The position numbers and the translations under genes were made by a program. Below are positions 53,555 through 62,072 of a DNA stretch of 64,000 nucleotides, in pieces. Source of the stretch: Gammaproteobacteria bacterium. GTDB taxonomy: Bacteria; Pseudomonadota; Gammaproteobacteria; Enterobacterales; Permianibacteraceae. The DNA is taken from contig JACPFT010000021.1 in assembly GCA_016182845.1 (NCBI GenBank), forward strand, positions 1 to 64,000, in the 5' to 3' direction. The notes beneath the pieces are model-generated. The model saw only the letters and a list, made by a program, of their open reading frames with translations. It ran no database searches and was not told where the DNA came from. Each line of letters opens with the position of its first letter. Position 1 is the first letter of the stretch.

Positions 53555-54511
53555 GGCATGCTGACGCCAGTACTCCGCCAGGATGATGGCGGCGGCCGTG
53601 CTCACGTTCAGGCTTTCCACCCGGTCGGTGCCCGGGATCTTGAGGCGCAGATCGCCGCTGGCCAGGGCATGGCGGGACAGACCCCGGGATTCCTCGCCGA
53701 ACAGGATCAGGGCCTTGTCCGGCATGCGGCTCAGGAAGAGATCCGTGCCGCCGTGGCTGGTGGTGGTGAGGATGGCGAAGCCGGCCTGTTTGAACTCGGC
53801 CAGCAGTTGCTCCAGATTCGTGTAGGCCAGGACGTCGACGAACTCGGCGCCGCCCTCGGCGGTGCGCAGGGCGGCGCCCGAGCTCATGGCCGCCGGTTCG
53901 TTGATGGCCACGGCTTTCACGCCAAAATGGGCGCAGATGCGCAAGATCGCCCCCAGATTATGGGGGTTGCCGACATTTTCCAGGACCAGGACCGCCTGCT
54001 GGCGCTGCCGGCCATGGGCCTTGAGCCAGGCGCCCGCCGGGAGTGCCGGCGCCTTCTTGATCAGGAAGCACACGCCCTCGTGATGGCCCGAGGCGGTGAT
54101 GCGCTCCATCTCCTCCTCCTCCACCACGTGGTAGGCCAGGCGATTGGCGGCCAGGAATTTCATCACCTCGCCGAAACGCCGTGCCGTGTCGGCGGTGAAA
54201 TAGGCGCGGATCAGGGCCTCGGGCCGGAGTTCGTAGCATTTCAGGCAGGCATTGATGCCGTAGATCTTGCCCTCTTCCAAGACCAGCTCGCCGCGCGGGG
54301 CCTCGCCCCGGGCCGGCCGGCCGGCGGGTTTCGCGGGGCGCGGCGGCCGGTTGGGCTGGAGATCGTCCAGGCTCAGGCGCCGGGAACGCTCGCCGCCCTC
54401 GGCGCGCGGCTGACGGGGGTTGTCGCCACGAGGGGCCTTGTTGCGGGAGGGCTTGTCGTTGGAGTTGGTGCCCTCGCGGGCGGGGCCGCGGCGCGGCGGA
54501 CGTGGGTTCAT
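53552..54511 (-). CDS. TrmH/SpoU-family RNA methyltransferase
   Basis: 319 residues from the ATG at 54511 (GGAG six bases upstream). An N-terminal Arg/Pro/Gly-rich unstructured extension of about 75 residues is followed by a substrate-binding domain (YGINACLKCYELRPEALIR) and the knotted SPOUT domain: VLENVGNPHNLGAILRICAH, LFGEESRGLS, VESLNVSTAAAIILAEY (motifs 1-3). It 2'-O-methylates RNA; YfiF-like by length and tail. Follows the GlxA-type gene by 62 bases. Confidence 0.92.
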   Translation of the reverse strand: MNPRPPRRGPAREGTNSNDKPSRNKAPRGDNPRQPRAEGGERSRRLSLDDLQPNRPPRPAKPAGRPARGEAPRGELVLEEGKIYGINACLKCYELRPEALIRAYFTADTARRFGEVMKFLAANRLAYHVVEEEEMERITASGHHEGVCFLIKKAPALPAGAWLKAHGRQRQQAVLVLENVGNPHNLGAILRICAHFGVKAVAINEPAAMSSGAALRTAEGGAEFVDVLAYTNLEQLLAEFKQAGFAILTTTSHGGTDLFLSRMPDKALILFGEESRGLSRHALASGDLRLKIPGTDRVESLNVSTAAAIILAEYWRQHA

Positions 54512-54573
54512 GGGCATCTCCGAGGCTGGACCGCGATCATAGGCGGCGGGACGGGAACGGTCCAGTTCGGCGG

Positions 54574-55527
54574 CTAAGCGGCACGATCGTCGCTGGGCAG
54601 CGTGCCGAAGCGCGCCAGCCATTGTCGGCGCAGCTGACGCGCCGAGCCGAAGCCCGAGAGCTCGGCGATGCGCTCCAGGTTGTGGCGGGTCTCGGCCAGG
54701 AGGCGGCGGGCATGGGCCAGGCGCAGGCCGGTCTGGTAGTCTAGGAGGCTGATGCCGGTGGCGGCGCGGAACAGCCGGGTTAGGTGGCGCACCGACACAT
54801 GGGCGGTCCCGGCCAGCTCCTCCAGGCTGAAATGCCGCCCAGGCTCGCGGGCGATCCGGTCCTGGACCCGGTGGATGCGGGCCTGCAGATGATTGCGGTG
54901 TTCCAGCCAGGGCGAGAGCTGGGGGTCCTCGCCACCCCGGCGCAGATAGACCACCAGCTCCCGGGCCACGGCCATGGCCATGCCCGGCCCGCCCCATTCG
55001 CCGATCAGATGCAGGGCCAGATCGATACCGGCGGTGATCCCGGCGCTGGTGTAGAGGGGCCCGTCGGCGACGAAGATGCGCCCTTCCTGGACCAGGGCGC
55101 GGGGCTCCAGGGCGGCCAGCTCCTCGGTCAGCTCGTGGTGGGTCGTACAGCGCCGACCGGCGAGGAGCCCGGCCTGGGCGGCGATCATGGCGCCCGCGCA
55201 GACCGTGGCCAGGGTATGGGACGGGCCCAGGACCAGCGGCAACCAGGCCAGGACCCGGGCGCACTCGGCGGTGTCCAGAACCGAGCGCCAGCCGTGCACG
55301 CCCGGGATCAGCAACAGGGCATTCGCGGGCAGGCGCTCCGGCAGGGGCGCGAAGCCGCTCAGGCTCAGGCCGGCCTTGAGCGCCACGGCCGGCGCGGCGC
55401 CTATGGCCTGGAGCCGGAAGCGGGCGCCCGCCTCGTTGGCGGCCAGAAAGGCCTGCCAGGGCCCCGCCCAATCCAGGGGCAGGAGGCCCGGCAGCATCAG
55501 AAAATAGATGTCGCGCTCGGTGCTCAT
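54574..55527 (-). CDS. GlxA-type transcriptional regulator (DJ-1/PfpI plus AraC domains)
   Basis: 317 residues. DJ-1/PfpI-like domain 1-190 (MLPGLLPLDWAGPWQAFLAA; ATVCAGAMIAAQAGLLAGRR with the nucleophile-elbow Cys), then two AraC-type helix-turn-helix motifs (LEELAGTAHVSVRHLTRLF; RIAELSGFGSARQLRRQW). It begins 10 bases after the cysteine-hydrolase gene and probably regulates it. Effector unknown. Confidence 0.92.
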   Translation of the reverse strand: MSTERDIYFLMLPGLLPLDWAGPWQAFLAANEAGARFRLQAIGAAPAVALKAGLSLSGFAPLPERLPANALLLIPGVHGWRSVLDTAECARVLAWLPLVLGPSHTLATVCAGAMIAAQAGLLAGRRCTTHHELTEELAALEPRALVQEGRIFVADGPLYTSAGITAGIDLALHLIGEWGGPGMAMAVARELVVYLRRGGEDPQLSPWLEHRNHLQARIHRVQDRIAREPGRHFSLEELAGTAHVSVRHLTRLFRAATGISLLDYQTGLRLAHARRLLAETRHNLERIAELSGFGSARQLRRQWLARFGTLPSDDRAA

Positions 55528-55537
55528 GTCCTACCTA

Positions 55538-56098
55538 TCAAGCGGCCATGCCCCCCAGGGCGGCCGAAACATCGACGATGCGCGCGAAACGGCCGTCCAG
55601 GACCAGCTCGGTGCGCTCCTTGATCTCCGCCGGGCTGTAAGTCCGGCCGTTGGCGTGGCTAAGCGCCTGGCTCAGGGTGGCCTCGGTGACGAAATCCACC
55701 GCATAGCCCAGATCGGAAGCGACGCGCGCCGTGGTCTCGCAGCACTGCTCGGTGCGAATGCCGCTGATGGTCAGGTGGTTGATGCCCTGTTGGCTGAGCC
55801 ACAGGCCGAGCCCCGTGGTGGTGAAGGCGTTATGGGCACTCTTCTCGAAGCGGGCCGCCGGCTCGCCGATCACGCAGTCGAAGGGCGCCACCAGGCCGCT
55901 CTCCCGGCTGAACGGACCTTCCGGCTCGACGTGGAAGATATGCACGACGGGGACATTTTCGGCCATAGCGCCGGCGATCAGGCTGCGCAGCTTTCCGGCG
56001 AAGGCATCGTAATCGGCGGCATCCCAATTCGCGGTTTCCAGGAAGGATTTCTGCACGTCGATGACCAGCAGGGCGGATTTTTTCGGCATCGTGCTCAT
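55538..56098 (-). CDS. Isochorismatase-family cysteine hydrolase
   Basis: 186 residues from the ATG at 56098 (GGAG seven bases upstream). Catalytic Asp in LLVIDVQKSF and Cys in GIRTEQCCETTARVASDLGY; the cis-peptide region is TISGIRTEQ. Members hydrolyse amides such as nicotinamide or isochorismate-like ethers; the substrate is not evident. Pairs with the GlxA-type regulator downstream. Confidence 0.92.
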   Translation of the reverse strand: MSTMPKKSALLVIDVQKSFLETANWDAADYDAFAGKLRSLIAGAMAENVPVVHIFHVEPEGPFSRESGLVAPFDCVIGEPAARFEKSAHNAFTTTGLGLWLSQQGINHLTISGIRTEQCCETTARVASDLGYAVDFVTEATLSQALSHANGRTYSPAEIKERTELVLDGRFARIVDVSAALGGMAA

Positions 56099-56217
56099 GG
56101 TATTGCTCCGGGCGGGTGGTGAATGAACGCCAGGATAGCCGGCACGAGCCCGGGCCAAGGATACCGTTTCACGACTGGAATGGGACATTTCGGGACAAAA
56201 AGATGCAAGGAGTTGGC

Positions 56218-56313
56218 GTAGGGCGGATTCGCCGCGAAGCGGCAATCCGCCAAGGGGGATGTCGGGGTGGGCTCGATTCGGCGGATTGCGCCTGTGGCGC
56301 GAATCCGCCCTAC
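56218..56313. repeat. GTAGGGCGG palindromic repeat, copy 2
   Basis: GTAGGGCGGATT (56218-56229) is the exact complement of AATCCGCCCTAC (56302-56313). Each half also forms its own hairpin (56222-56229 with 56244-56251; 56280-56287 with 56302-56309). The right end contains the TAG stop codon of the minus-strand cyclase gene. Confidence 0.85.
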
Positions 56314-57290
56314 GGCGCCGGCATCACCACGTACTGGTTGCGGCCGCCCTGCTTGGCCTTGTACAGGCCTTGGTCGGCGCGCTCCAGCCAGGCCTTGTAG
56401 GTCGGCAGCTTGGGGCCGATCTCGGCGATCCCTAAGCTGATGGTGAAGCGGATGTCGCGGCCCTCGTGGGTCACGGTGACGGCCTCGACCTGGGCGCGCA
56501 GGCGCTCGGCGAAATAGGCCGCGCCGGCGGCGTCGGTACCCACCAGGATGGCGGTGAACTCCTCGCCGCCATAGCGCCCGGTGACGTCGGTCTTGCGCTG
56601 GGCCTTGGCGAGCATGGCCGACACCTGGCGAATCACGGCGTCGCCGGCCGGATGCCCATAGGTGTCGTTGACCTTCTTGAAATGGTCGATATCGAAGATC
56701 ACCAGGCAGGAGGTCTGCTTGGTGCGCTGGTAGCGGGCGAACTCCTGCTGCAGGCATTCCTCCCAATGGCCCCGGTTGAACAGCCCGGTCAGGCGGTCGG
56801 TACGCGACAGGTTTTCCAGGCGGGCATTGGCCTCGGCGAAGGCGGCTTGTGCCTCGGCGCTGTCGGTCACGTCGTAGACCAGGATGGCCAGTTGCTCCAC
56901 TTGGCCGGACAGGCCGGTAATGGGCACCAGGGTCACGTCCTGGAACATGAACTCGGAGTTGCCAGTGATGGGCCGGTCGTTGCGGAAATGGAAAAGATAG
57001 GGCTGCTGCTGCCAGATCAGGAAGGCCTGGTTATTGAGCAGGAAGACCGATTCGGCCTTGGCGCGAAAGCGTTCGCTGCCGAGATCGGGAAAGAACTGGG
57101 CCAGGGGTTGGCCGAGTATCTTGCTGGAGGCAAGGCCGGAATGGTTTTGCATCCACATGTTCCAGGCCTTGACCCGGTAGTCGCGATCGAGGACCACGAC
57201 GCCGACGTCGATGGCCTGCAGCATCACGGTCAGCCAGTGCAGCTCGGCGAATTCGGGGCTGGATGCCGCGGATTTGTTTGTCACAGCCAA
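56310..57290 (-). CDS. PAS-GGDEF diguanylate cyclase (second CheC-linked set)
   Basis: About 326 residues. PAS domain 15-145 (AIDVGVVVLDRDYRVKAWN), short coiled coil, GGDEF domain with TDRLTGLFNRGHWEECL, DIDHFKKVNDTYGHPAGD, active site GGEEF and RKTD inhibitory site. Start is TTG at 57290 (AGAGGG seven bases upstream) or GTG at 57284, which overlaps the upstream stop as GTGA. Coupled to the receiver-CheC fusion gene; cytoplasmic. Confidence 0.9.
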   Translation of the reverse strand: MAVTNKSAASSPEFAELHWLTVMLQAIDVGVVVLDRDYRVKAWNMWMQNHSGLASSKILGQPLAQFFPDLGSERFRAKAESVFLLNNQAFLIWQQQPYLFHFRNDRPITGNSEFMFQDVTLVPITGLSGQVEQLAILVYDVTDSAEAQAAFAEANARLENLSRTDRLTGLFNRGHWEECLQQEFARYQRTKQTSCLVIFDIDHFKKVNDTYGHPAGDAVIRQVSAMLAKAQRKTDVTGRYGGEEFTAILVGTDAAGAAYFAERLRAQVEAVTVTHEGRDIRFTISLGIAEIGPKLPTYKAWLERADQGLYKAKQGGRNQYVVMPAP

Positions 57291-58306
57291 TGGGCAACCC
57301 TCTGTTGCAAAGGCTCCACCGAATCCTCGGTGAACAGGAGCAGCAGATCGCAGTCGATATTGCAGGACTCGATCCGATAGGGAATTTCGAAAGTCAGGGT
57401 GTTGCGCCAGCGCCCGCCGTTCTTGGCCACCACCTCGGACACCGGGCGGTGCAGGCCCAGGACCGTCGGGTGGTCGACGCTGAAGGTCACGTCGATCTGC
57501 TCGGCGATGCCGCGCAGACAGGCGCCGATCAGGACATTGGCCACGTCCATGTAGATCTCGACGCTGGCATGCTCGTCGAGCTTGCCCTTGTAGCCCAGGA
57601 GCCGGGCCAGATCGGCGGTAGAGCCTTCGTTGAAGATCAGCATGGCCTCGCCGGCGATGCCCGAGCCCACGAAGCCCTGGCAGACCGCCGCCTGGCTGCC
57701 GCCCTGCTCCATGGCCGCCAGGGCCATGCGCAATTCGCCGGGCTCCAGATCGGAAACATTGGGCACCGGCAGGACCACGAAGACCTTGAGCAATCGCGCC
57801 AGCAGGTCGGCGGCGCGGCCGATGGCGACATTGACCACTTCCCGGTAGGCGTCGTAGCGGTCGACGCGGAAATTGACCGGTCGCTCGACCGGTTGGGCGG
57901 GGGCTTGCGCCGGCTTGGGCGCCTCGGTCTCGCGGGCCCTGTCCAAGAAGCCGAAACGGTCCAGCAGACCGGCCAGCTCCTCGCTGCCTATGGGCTTCTT
58001 GACGAAATCCAGGGCGCCCAGGCCCAAGACCCGGTTGCGCGCATCGGGCTGGATGTCGCCGGACACCACGATGACGCTGGTGTCCAGCGCCTCTTCATTG
58101 ATCTGTTGCAGGGTCTGGAAGCCGTCCAGGACCGGCATGGTCAAGTCGAGGAAGAGCACTTCGCCCTTGCCCTCGCGCAGGGCCATGAGCGCCTCTTCGC
58201 CGTTGTTGGCATAGGTGATGTCCACCGGCCAATCCGCCGGCAAGGCCCGCGCCAGCTGCTTGCGCGCCATGGCGGAGTCGTCACAGATGATGATGGGTAG
58301 GGACAT
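57281..58306 (-). CDS. Fusion of CheY receiver and CheC-type domain
   Basis: 341 residues from the ATG at 58306. Receiver 1-125 (IIICDDSAMARKQL; VLFLDLTMPVLDG with phospho-Asp; FVKKPIG), Pro/Ala linker, then a CheC/CheX-like domain from about 160: YREVVNVAIGRAADLLARLL and VEIYMDVANVLIGACLRGIAE carry the Asn/Asp of the phosphatase helices. A receiver joined to its probable phosphatase, followed by a coupled diguanylate cyclase gene. The 244 bases upstream to 58550 hold a terminator and nothing else recognisable. Confidence 0.9.
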   Translation of the reverse strand: MSLPIIICDDSAMARKQLARALPADWPVDITYANNGEEALMALREGKGEVLFLDLTMPVLDGFQTLQQINEEALDTSVIVVSGDIQPDARNRVLGLGALDFVKKPIGSEELAGLLDRFGFLDRARETEAPKPAQAPAQPVERPVNFRVDRYDAYREVVNVAIGRAADLLARLLKVFVVLPVPNVSDLEPGELRMALAAMEQGGSQAAVCQGFVGSGIAGEAMLIFNEGSTADLARLLGYKGKLDEHASVEIYMDVANVLIGACLRGIAEQIDVTFSVDHPTVLGLHRPVSEVVAKNGGRWRNTLTFEIPYRIESCNIDCDLLLLFTEDSVEPLQQRVAHWL

Positions 58307-58403
58307 GGGCCGCGCTTCCGCCGTACTACCAAAGACTAGGGTCAAACCGGAGCGCGATGTCGGCCCCGAGTGAACGAGTCATGCGAGCCTGAGCCCGAGC
58401 TCC

Positions 58404-58426
58404 AAAAACCCCGCTCAGCACGGGGT
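58404..58426 (-). terminator. Terminator of the AMMECR1/Memo genes
   Basis: Minus strand ACCCCG, seven-base loop, CGGGGT followed by TTTT. It is 125 bases beyond the AMMECR1-like stop. Confidence 0.65.
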
Positions 58427-58550
58427 CAATCTTCCGAGAGTAGCAGTGGATCCCCCCCGGAACCAAGACCGACCACGGATTTTTACGCCTTCTGCACGCT
58501 GCCGGCGGGCTCGCCCCGCTGCGCCGCGGCGCCACGGCCCAGCCACGCGT

Positions 58551-59120
58551 TCAGCGCCAGTCGCGCCCGTAATGCTCGGTCTCATAACGCTGGACCCTCA
58601 GGCTCTCGCTCCAATAATCCGCCGGCCAACCGGCCTTCCACTTGAGCTGGCGCAGAAACTCCGCCGGTTCCGACAGCTTGTCCCACACCGAGGGCAGGAA
58701 GGTGGCGCGTTCATAGCCGTCGCTGAGCACCAGGCCGTCCACGCCGGGCCGCAGCATGCGCAATAGCTGGGCCTCGTCGGCGGGGTAGAGGGGCTCCAGG
58801 GGCGAGAGCAGGCTCACCTCCAGGTGCAGGCCCTTGAGTTCGCGGTTCGTCAGGGGTGGAAAGCGCGGATCGTCGAAGGCGCTGAGATAGGCGTTGTGGG
58901 CCACGTCCTGGACCAGGGGATGGGCCGGCTCCAGCATGCCCCGGCAGCCGCGCAGCTCGCCGTTGCGGCTCAGGGTGACGAAGCTCGCGCCCAAGCTCAG
59001 GACGGCGGCCGGAAAGTCGGACAGGGCCGGGACCCAGGCGCCGCCGCTGCGCAGGCCCTCGCCGATGGCCTCCTGGGCCACGTTCAGGAGGATGGCGCCC
59101 AGGGCGTCGTCGCGCTTCAT
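58551..59120 (-). CDS. AmmeMemoRadiSam system protein A (AMMECR1-like)
   Basis: 189 residues. The AMMECR1 signature ELRGCRGMLEPAHPLVQDVA is clear, as are AFDDPRFPPLTNRELKGLHL and LPSVWDKLSEPAEFLRQLKWKAG near the C-terminus. Member of the three-part AMMECR1-Memo-radical SAM set conserved in bacteria and archaea; biochemical role unknown. Overlaps the Memo-like gene by 4 bases (ATGA). Confidence 0.94.
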   Translation of the reverse strand: MKRDDALGAILLNVAQEAIGEGLRSGGAWVPALSDFPAAVLSLGASFVTLSRNGELRGCRGMLEPAHPLVQDVAHNAYLSAFDDPRFPPLTNRELKGLHLEVSLLSPLEPLYPADEAQLLRMLRPGVDGLVLSDGYERATFLPSVWDKLSEPAEFLRQLKWKAGWPADYWSESLRVQRYETEHYGRDWR

Positions 59121-59959
59121 CCCTGGGCCTCGTAGAGAGCGAAGGCGGCATAGCCGACGACCCGATCCCGCGATCCCGCCGTGTCTCCGGACGTCCGGTA
59201 GTCCAAGAGCTCCAGCTCGTAGCGGCTGCGTGCCGCCAGCTCCAGCAGGCCGTTCAGCGGCCGGCAGCCGCAGGCCTGCTCGCCGTCCAGGGTCGGGCGG
59301 CGCGCCAGGATGGCGGCGCAGGTCGCCGCATCCCGCTCGCGGGCCTCGTCATAGCCGTGGTAATGGGACAGGTCCGTGCTGATCACCACCAGGGTCTCGG
59401 GCCCGCCCCAGAGCGCGCGCAGGACCTCGGCGACATTGCCGGCGCTGGCCGAGCCCACGACCAGGGGCAGGAGGCTGAACTCGCCGAGCAGGAATTGCAG
59501 GAAGGGCAGCTGCACCTCCAGGCTGTGCTCCTCGGCATGGGCCCAGGCCGAGACCGCCACGCCGGGCTGGCGCAGGGCCGCGCTCCTCGCGGCTTCATCC
59601 ACCGGCACCGAACCCAGGGGCGTCAGGAAGACCCGGGCCTCGGGCAGGGCCAGGCCAGCCACGGGCACGCGATGGCCCGGGCCCAGGAGGACCACGCGAC
59701 TGATCCGGCCGGCATGGGCGCGCAGGCGCCGATAAGCCAGGGCGGCGGTGAGACCCGAGTAGACATAGCCGGCGTGGGGCACGATCAAGGCCTTGGGCTG
59801 GGGCATGGGCGCGGCCCCCGCCGACAGGCGCTCGGCGCTGTCCAGGAGGTGGGCCAGGGTCTGGCGCAGGACCTGGGGCCCTTCCGGGTAGAACTGGCCC
59901 GCCACCGCCGGGGCGCGGGGCTTGGGGTCGGAATGGGCGGAGGCGGAAGCCGGCGACAT
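59117..59959 (-). CDS. AmmeMemoRadiSam system protein B (Memo-like)
   Basis: 280 residues. Memo fold, related to extradiol dioxygenases: AVAGQFYPEGPQVLRQTL, LIVPHAGYVYSGLTAALAYR, LLGPGHRVPV, EEHSLEVQLPFLQ and STDLSHYHGYDEA contain the conserved His residues of the metal pocket; CGCRPLNGLLELA near the end is the Memo Cys motif. Translationally coupled to protein A; divergent from the radical SAM gene. Confidence 0.94.
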   Translation of the reverse strand: MSPASASAHSDPKPRAPAVAGQFYPEGPQVLRQTLAHLLDSAERLSAGAAPMPQPKALIVPHAGYVYSGLTAALAYRRLRAHAGRISRVVLLGPGHRVPVAGLALPEARVFLTPLGSVPVDEAARSAALRQPGVAVSAWAHAEEHSLEVQLPFLQFLLGEFSLLPLVVGSASAGNVAEVLRALWGGPETLVVISTDLSHYHGYDEARERDAATCAAILARRPTLDGEQACGCRPLNGLLELAARSRYELELLDYRTSGDTAGSRDRVVGYAAFALYEAQG

Positions 59960-59984
59960 GGGCTGTCCTCGCGGGCGAGGAGAA

Positions 59985-59999
59985 CTACACTAAGTGTAG
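59985..59999. promoter_or_regulatory. 15-bp palindrome in the divergent AmmeMemoRadiSam promoter region
   Basis: CTACACT A AGTGTAG, perfect dyad with a single central base, 22 bases before the radical SAM start and 25 before the Memo start. TACACT on either strand also resembles a -10 hexamer, so it may be overlapping divergent promoters, an operator, or both. Confidence 0.5.
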
Positions 60000-60021
60000 A
60001 CCATGAGTCGGAGGGCGCAGG

Positions 60022-61107
60022 ATGGACGAATCGGTTCATGCCACCCGCTACTGGCATGCCCTGGCCGACGGGCGTGTGCAATGCGATGTCTGCCCGCGCG
60101 CCTGCAAGCTGCGCCCAGGCCAGCGCGGCCTGTGCTTCGTGCGCGGGCGCGAGGAGGCCGAGGACGCGGAGGGCATCTGGCTGTACAGTTACGGGCGCTC
60201 CAGCGGCTTCTGCATCGATCCGGTGGAGAAGAAGCCGCTCAACCACTTCCTGCCCGGCACGTCCGTCCTGTCCTTCGGGACCGCCGGCTGCAACCTGGCC
60301 TGCAAGTTCTGCCAGAACTGGGATATGAGCAAGGCCCGGGAAATGGACCGGCTCACCGACGCCGCCAGCCCCGAGCAACTGGCGCGGACCGCCAAGCGCC
60401 TGGGCTGCGCCAGCCTGGCCTTCACCTACAACGATCCGGTGGTCTTCCTGGAATACGCCATGGACGTGGCCGATGCCGGCCATGCCGCCGGGCTCAAGGC
60501 CATCGCCGTTACCGCCGGTTACATCTGCCCCGAGCCGCGCGTCGAATTTTATCAGCACATGGACGCCGCCAACGTGGACCTCAAGGCCTTCAGCGAGCGC
60601 TTCTACCAGAAGATCTGCGGCGGCGAGCTGCACGCCGTGCTCGACACCCTGATCTATCTGAAACAGGAGACTCAAGTCTGGTTCGAGATCACGACCCTGC
60701 TCATTCCCGGCGAGAACGACTCGGACGCGGAGCTGCACGAGGAATGCGCCTGGATCCGCGAGCACCTGGGCCCCGACGTGCCCCTGCATTTCACCGCCTT
60801 CCACCCGGACTGGAAGATGATGGACACGCCGCGCACGCCCCCCGAGACCCTGACCCGGGCGCGGGACATCGGTCTCGCCGAGGGTCTGCACTATGTCTAC
60901 ACCGGTAATGTCCACGACCGGCGCGGCGGCTCGACACGCTGCCCGGGCTGCGGCGCCCTGCTCATCGAGCGCGACTGGTACGAACTGGGCTGCTGGCACC
61001 TCGACGCCCAGGGCGAGTGCCTGAGCTGCGGCTTTCGCCTGCCCGGCGTGTTCGACGGACCGCCGGGAGGTTGGGGCGCGCGGCGTCTGCCGGTGCGGAT
61101 CGCTTGA
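60022..61107 (+). CDS. AmmeMemoRadiSam system radical SAM enzyme
   Basis: 361 residues. Radical SAM cluster motif CNLACKFCQNWD (about residues 93-104), preceded by another Cys set (CDVCPRACKL, GLCFVRG) typical of this family and followed by AFTYNDPVVFLEYAMD and NVDLKAFSERFYQK. A C-terminal zinc-ribbon-like CPGCG...CLSCG pair ends the protein. GGAGG lies seven bases before the ATG. Related to pyruvate-formate-lyase activating enzymes; substrate unknown. Confidence 0.95.
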   Translation: MDESVHATRYWHALADGRVQCDVCPRACKLRPGQRGLCFVRGREEAEDAEGIWLYSYGRSSGFCIDPVEKKPLNHFLPGTSVLSFGTAGCNLACKFCQNWDMSKAREMDRLTDAASPEQLARTAKRLGCASLAFTYNDPVVFLEYAMDVADAGHAAGLKAIAVTAGYICPEPRVEFYQHMDAANVDLKAFSERFYQKICGGELHAVLDTLIYLKQETQVWFEITTLLIPGENDSDAELHEECAWIREHLGPDVPLHFTAFHPDWKMMDTPRTPPETLTRARDIGLAEGLHYVYTGNVHDRRGGSTRCPGCGALLIERDWYELGCWHLDAQGECLSCGFRLPGVFDGPPGGWGARRLPVRIA

Positions 61108-61158
61108 ACGGCCGTCGGCATGCAGCGCGTGCGTCCCAGACCAGCCTTGCATGCCTTC

Positions 61159-61215
61159 GTAGGTCCCGCTGAAGCGGGACGATCGTGGTAATTGTCCGAC
61201 TGAAGTCGGACCTAC
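61159..61215. repeat. REP-like double hairpin
   Basis: GTCCCGC TGAA GCGGGAC (61163-61180) and GTCCGAC TGAA GTCGGAC (61194-61211), with outer ends GTAGGTCC and GGACCTAC complementary. Lies between convergent radical SAM and mscL genes. Confidence 0.8.
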
Positions 61216-61235
61216 ATCGCAATGGGTTCGGTCCG

Positions 61236-61643
61236 CTAGCGCTGTTGTGCCTTGAGCAGATCCCGGATCTCGGTGAGCAGCTTCTCCTCCGCCGAGGGCT
61301 CCGGCGGCGCGGCGGGGGCCTCTTCCTGCTTGCGCTTCAGCTTGTTCACGCCCTTGACCAGCATGAAGATGGCGAAGGCGATCAGGGTGAAATCGATGAT
61401 CGTCTGGGCGAAGACACCGTACTTGAGCACGGCCGGCTTCTGACCCTCCATCACCGCCGGGACCGTCACCGACAAACCGGTCAGATCGATGCCGCCCATG
61501 AGCAGGCCCACGGACGGCATGATCACATCGGCCACGGCCGAGGACACGATCTTGCCGAAGGCGGCGCCGATCACCACGCCGACCGCCAGGTCGATGACAT
61601 TGCCCTTGACGGCAAACTCCTTGAACTCGCTGATCAGACTCAT
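61236..61643 (-). CDS. mscL: Large-conductance mechanosensitive channel
   Basis: 135 residues (E. coli 136). N-terminal [22 protein letters not shown]1 with [14 protein letters not shown] lining the pore, periplasmic loop, TM2 [19 protein letters not shown] and a C-terminal charged helix ending [14 protein letters not shown]. Pentameric channel that opens on membrane tension to release solutes under hypo-osmotic shock. GGAGGAG precedes the ATG. Confidence 0.97.
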   Translation of the reverse strand: MSLISEFKEFAVKGNVIDLAVGVVIGAAFGKIVSSAVADVIMPSVGLLMGGIDLTGLSVTVPAVMEGQKPAVLKYGVFAQTIIDFTLIAFAIFMLVKGVNKLKRKQEEAPAAPPEPSAEEKLLTEIRDLLKAQQR

Positions 61644-61693
61644 GCGCTCCTCCGCGTTGTCGTTATGGGACGGAGCGCATTTATAGCACGCGC

Positions 61694-62008
61694 TTATTCC
61701 CCGCAGGCCACGCCATAGCGCGATACCCAGCAGGAACAATCGTCCAGCGTCCCGTCCGCCTCCACGGTCACCGTGCGGAAGCTGATCTTGCACCAGCGTC
61801 CGCTGGCCGGTTCCTTGATGTGGTCCACGTCGTCCGTGTCCGGGCTCTCCGTGCCGGGCTGGATACGGTAGCCGCCCTTGTCGTCGGCCCAGACGATCAC
61901 TTCCTGGGCATAGTCGTTGATGACATGGCCATTGAGCGGCCAGGGCCAGACATAGGCCTGGGCCAGGGCGGGACAGCACAGGAGCAAGAACGGAATGAGG
62001 CGGCGCAT
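61694..62008 (-). CDS. Small exported protein of unknown function
   Basis: 104 residues from the ATG at 62008 (AAGGA upstream). Signal peptide [18 protein letters not shown]. The mature part has [20 protein letters not shown] and a Cys-rich C-terminal half (RWCKIS, DDCSCW, VACGE; four Cys, probably disulfides). Looks like a small periplasmic or secreted beta protein. Not recognised. Divergent from glnE, 64 bases apart. Confidence 0.75.
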   Translation of the reverse strand: MRRLIPFLLLCCPALAQAYVWPWPLNGHVINDYAQEVIVWADDKGGYRIQPGTESPDTDDVDHIKEPASGRWCKISFRTVTVEADGTLDDCSCWVSRYGVACGE

Positions 62009-62072
62009 GGCAGTCCTTGGGCTAGTACGGCAGGGTCGGTATGCTGATAGGCCCCGATCGATGGCGGCTATT

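Noticed and set aside
53552-55471. 639-codon version of the RNA methylase
   Set aside because: The upstream part is out-of-frame shadow of the GlxA-type gene; the start at 54511 has a correctly spaced GGAG.
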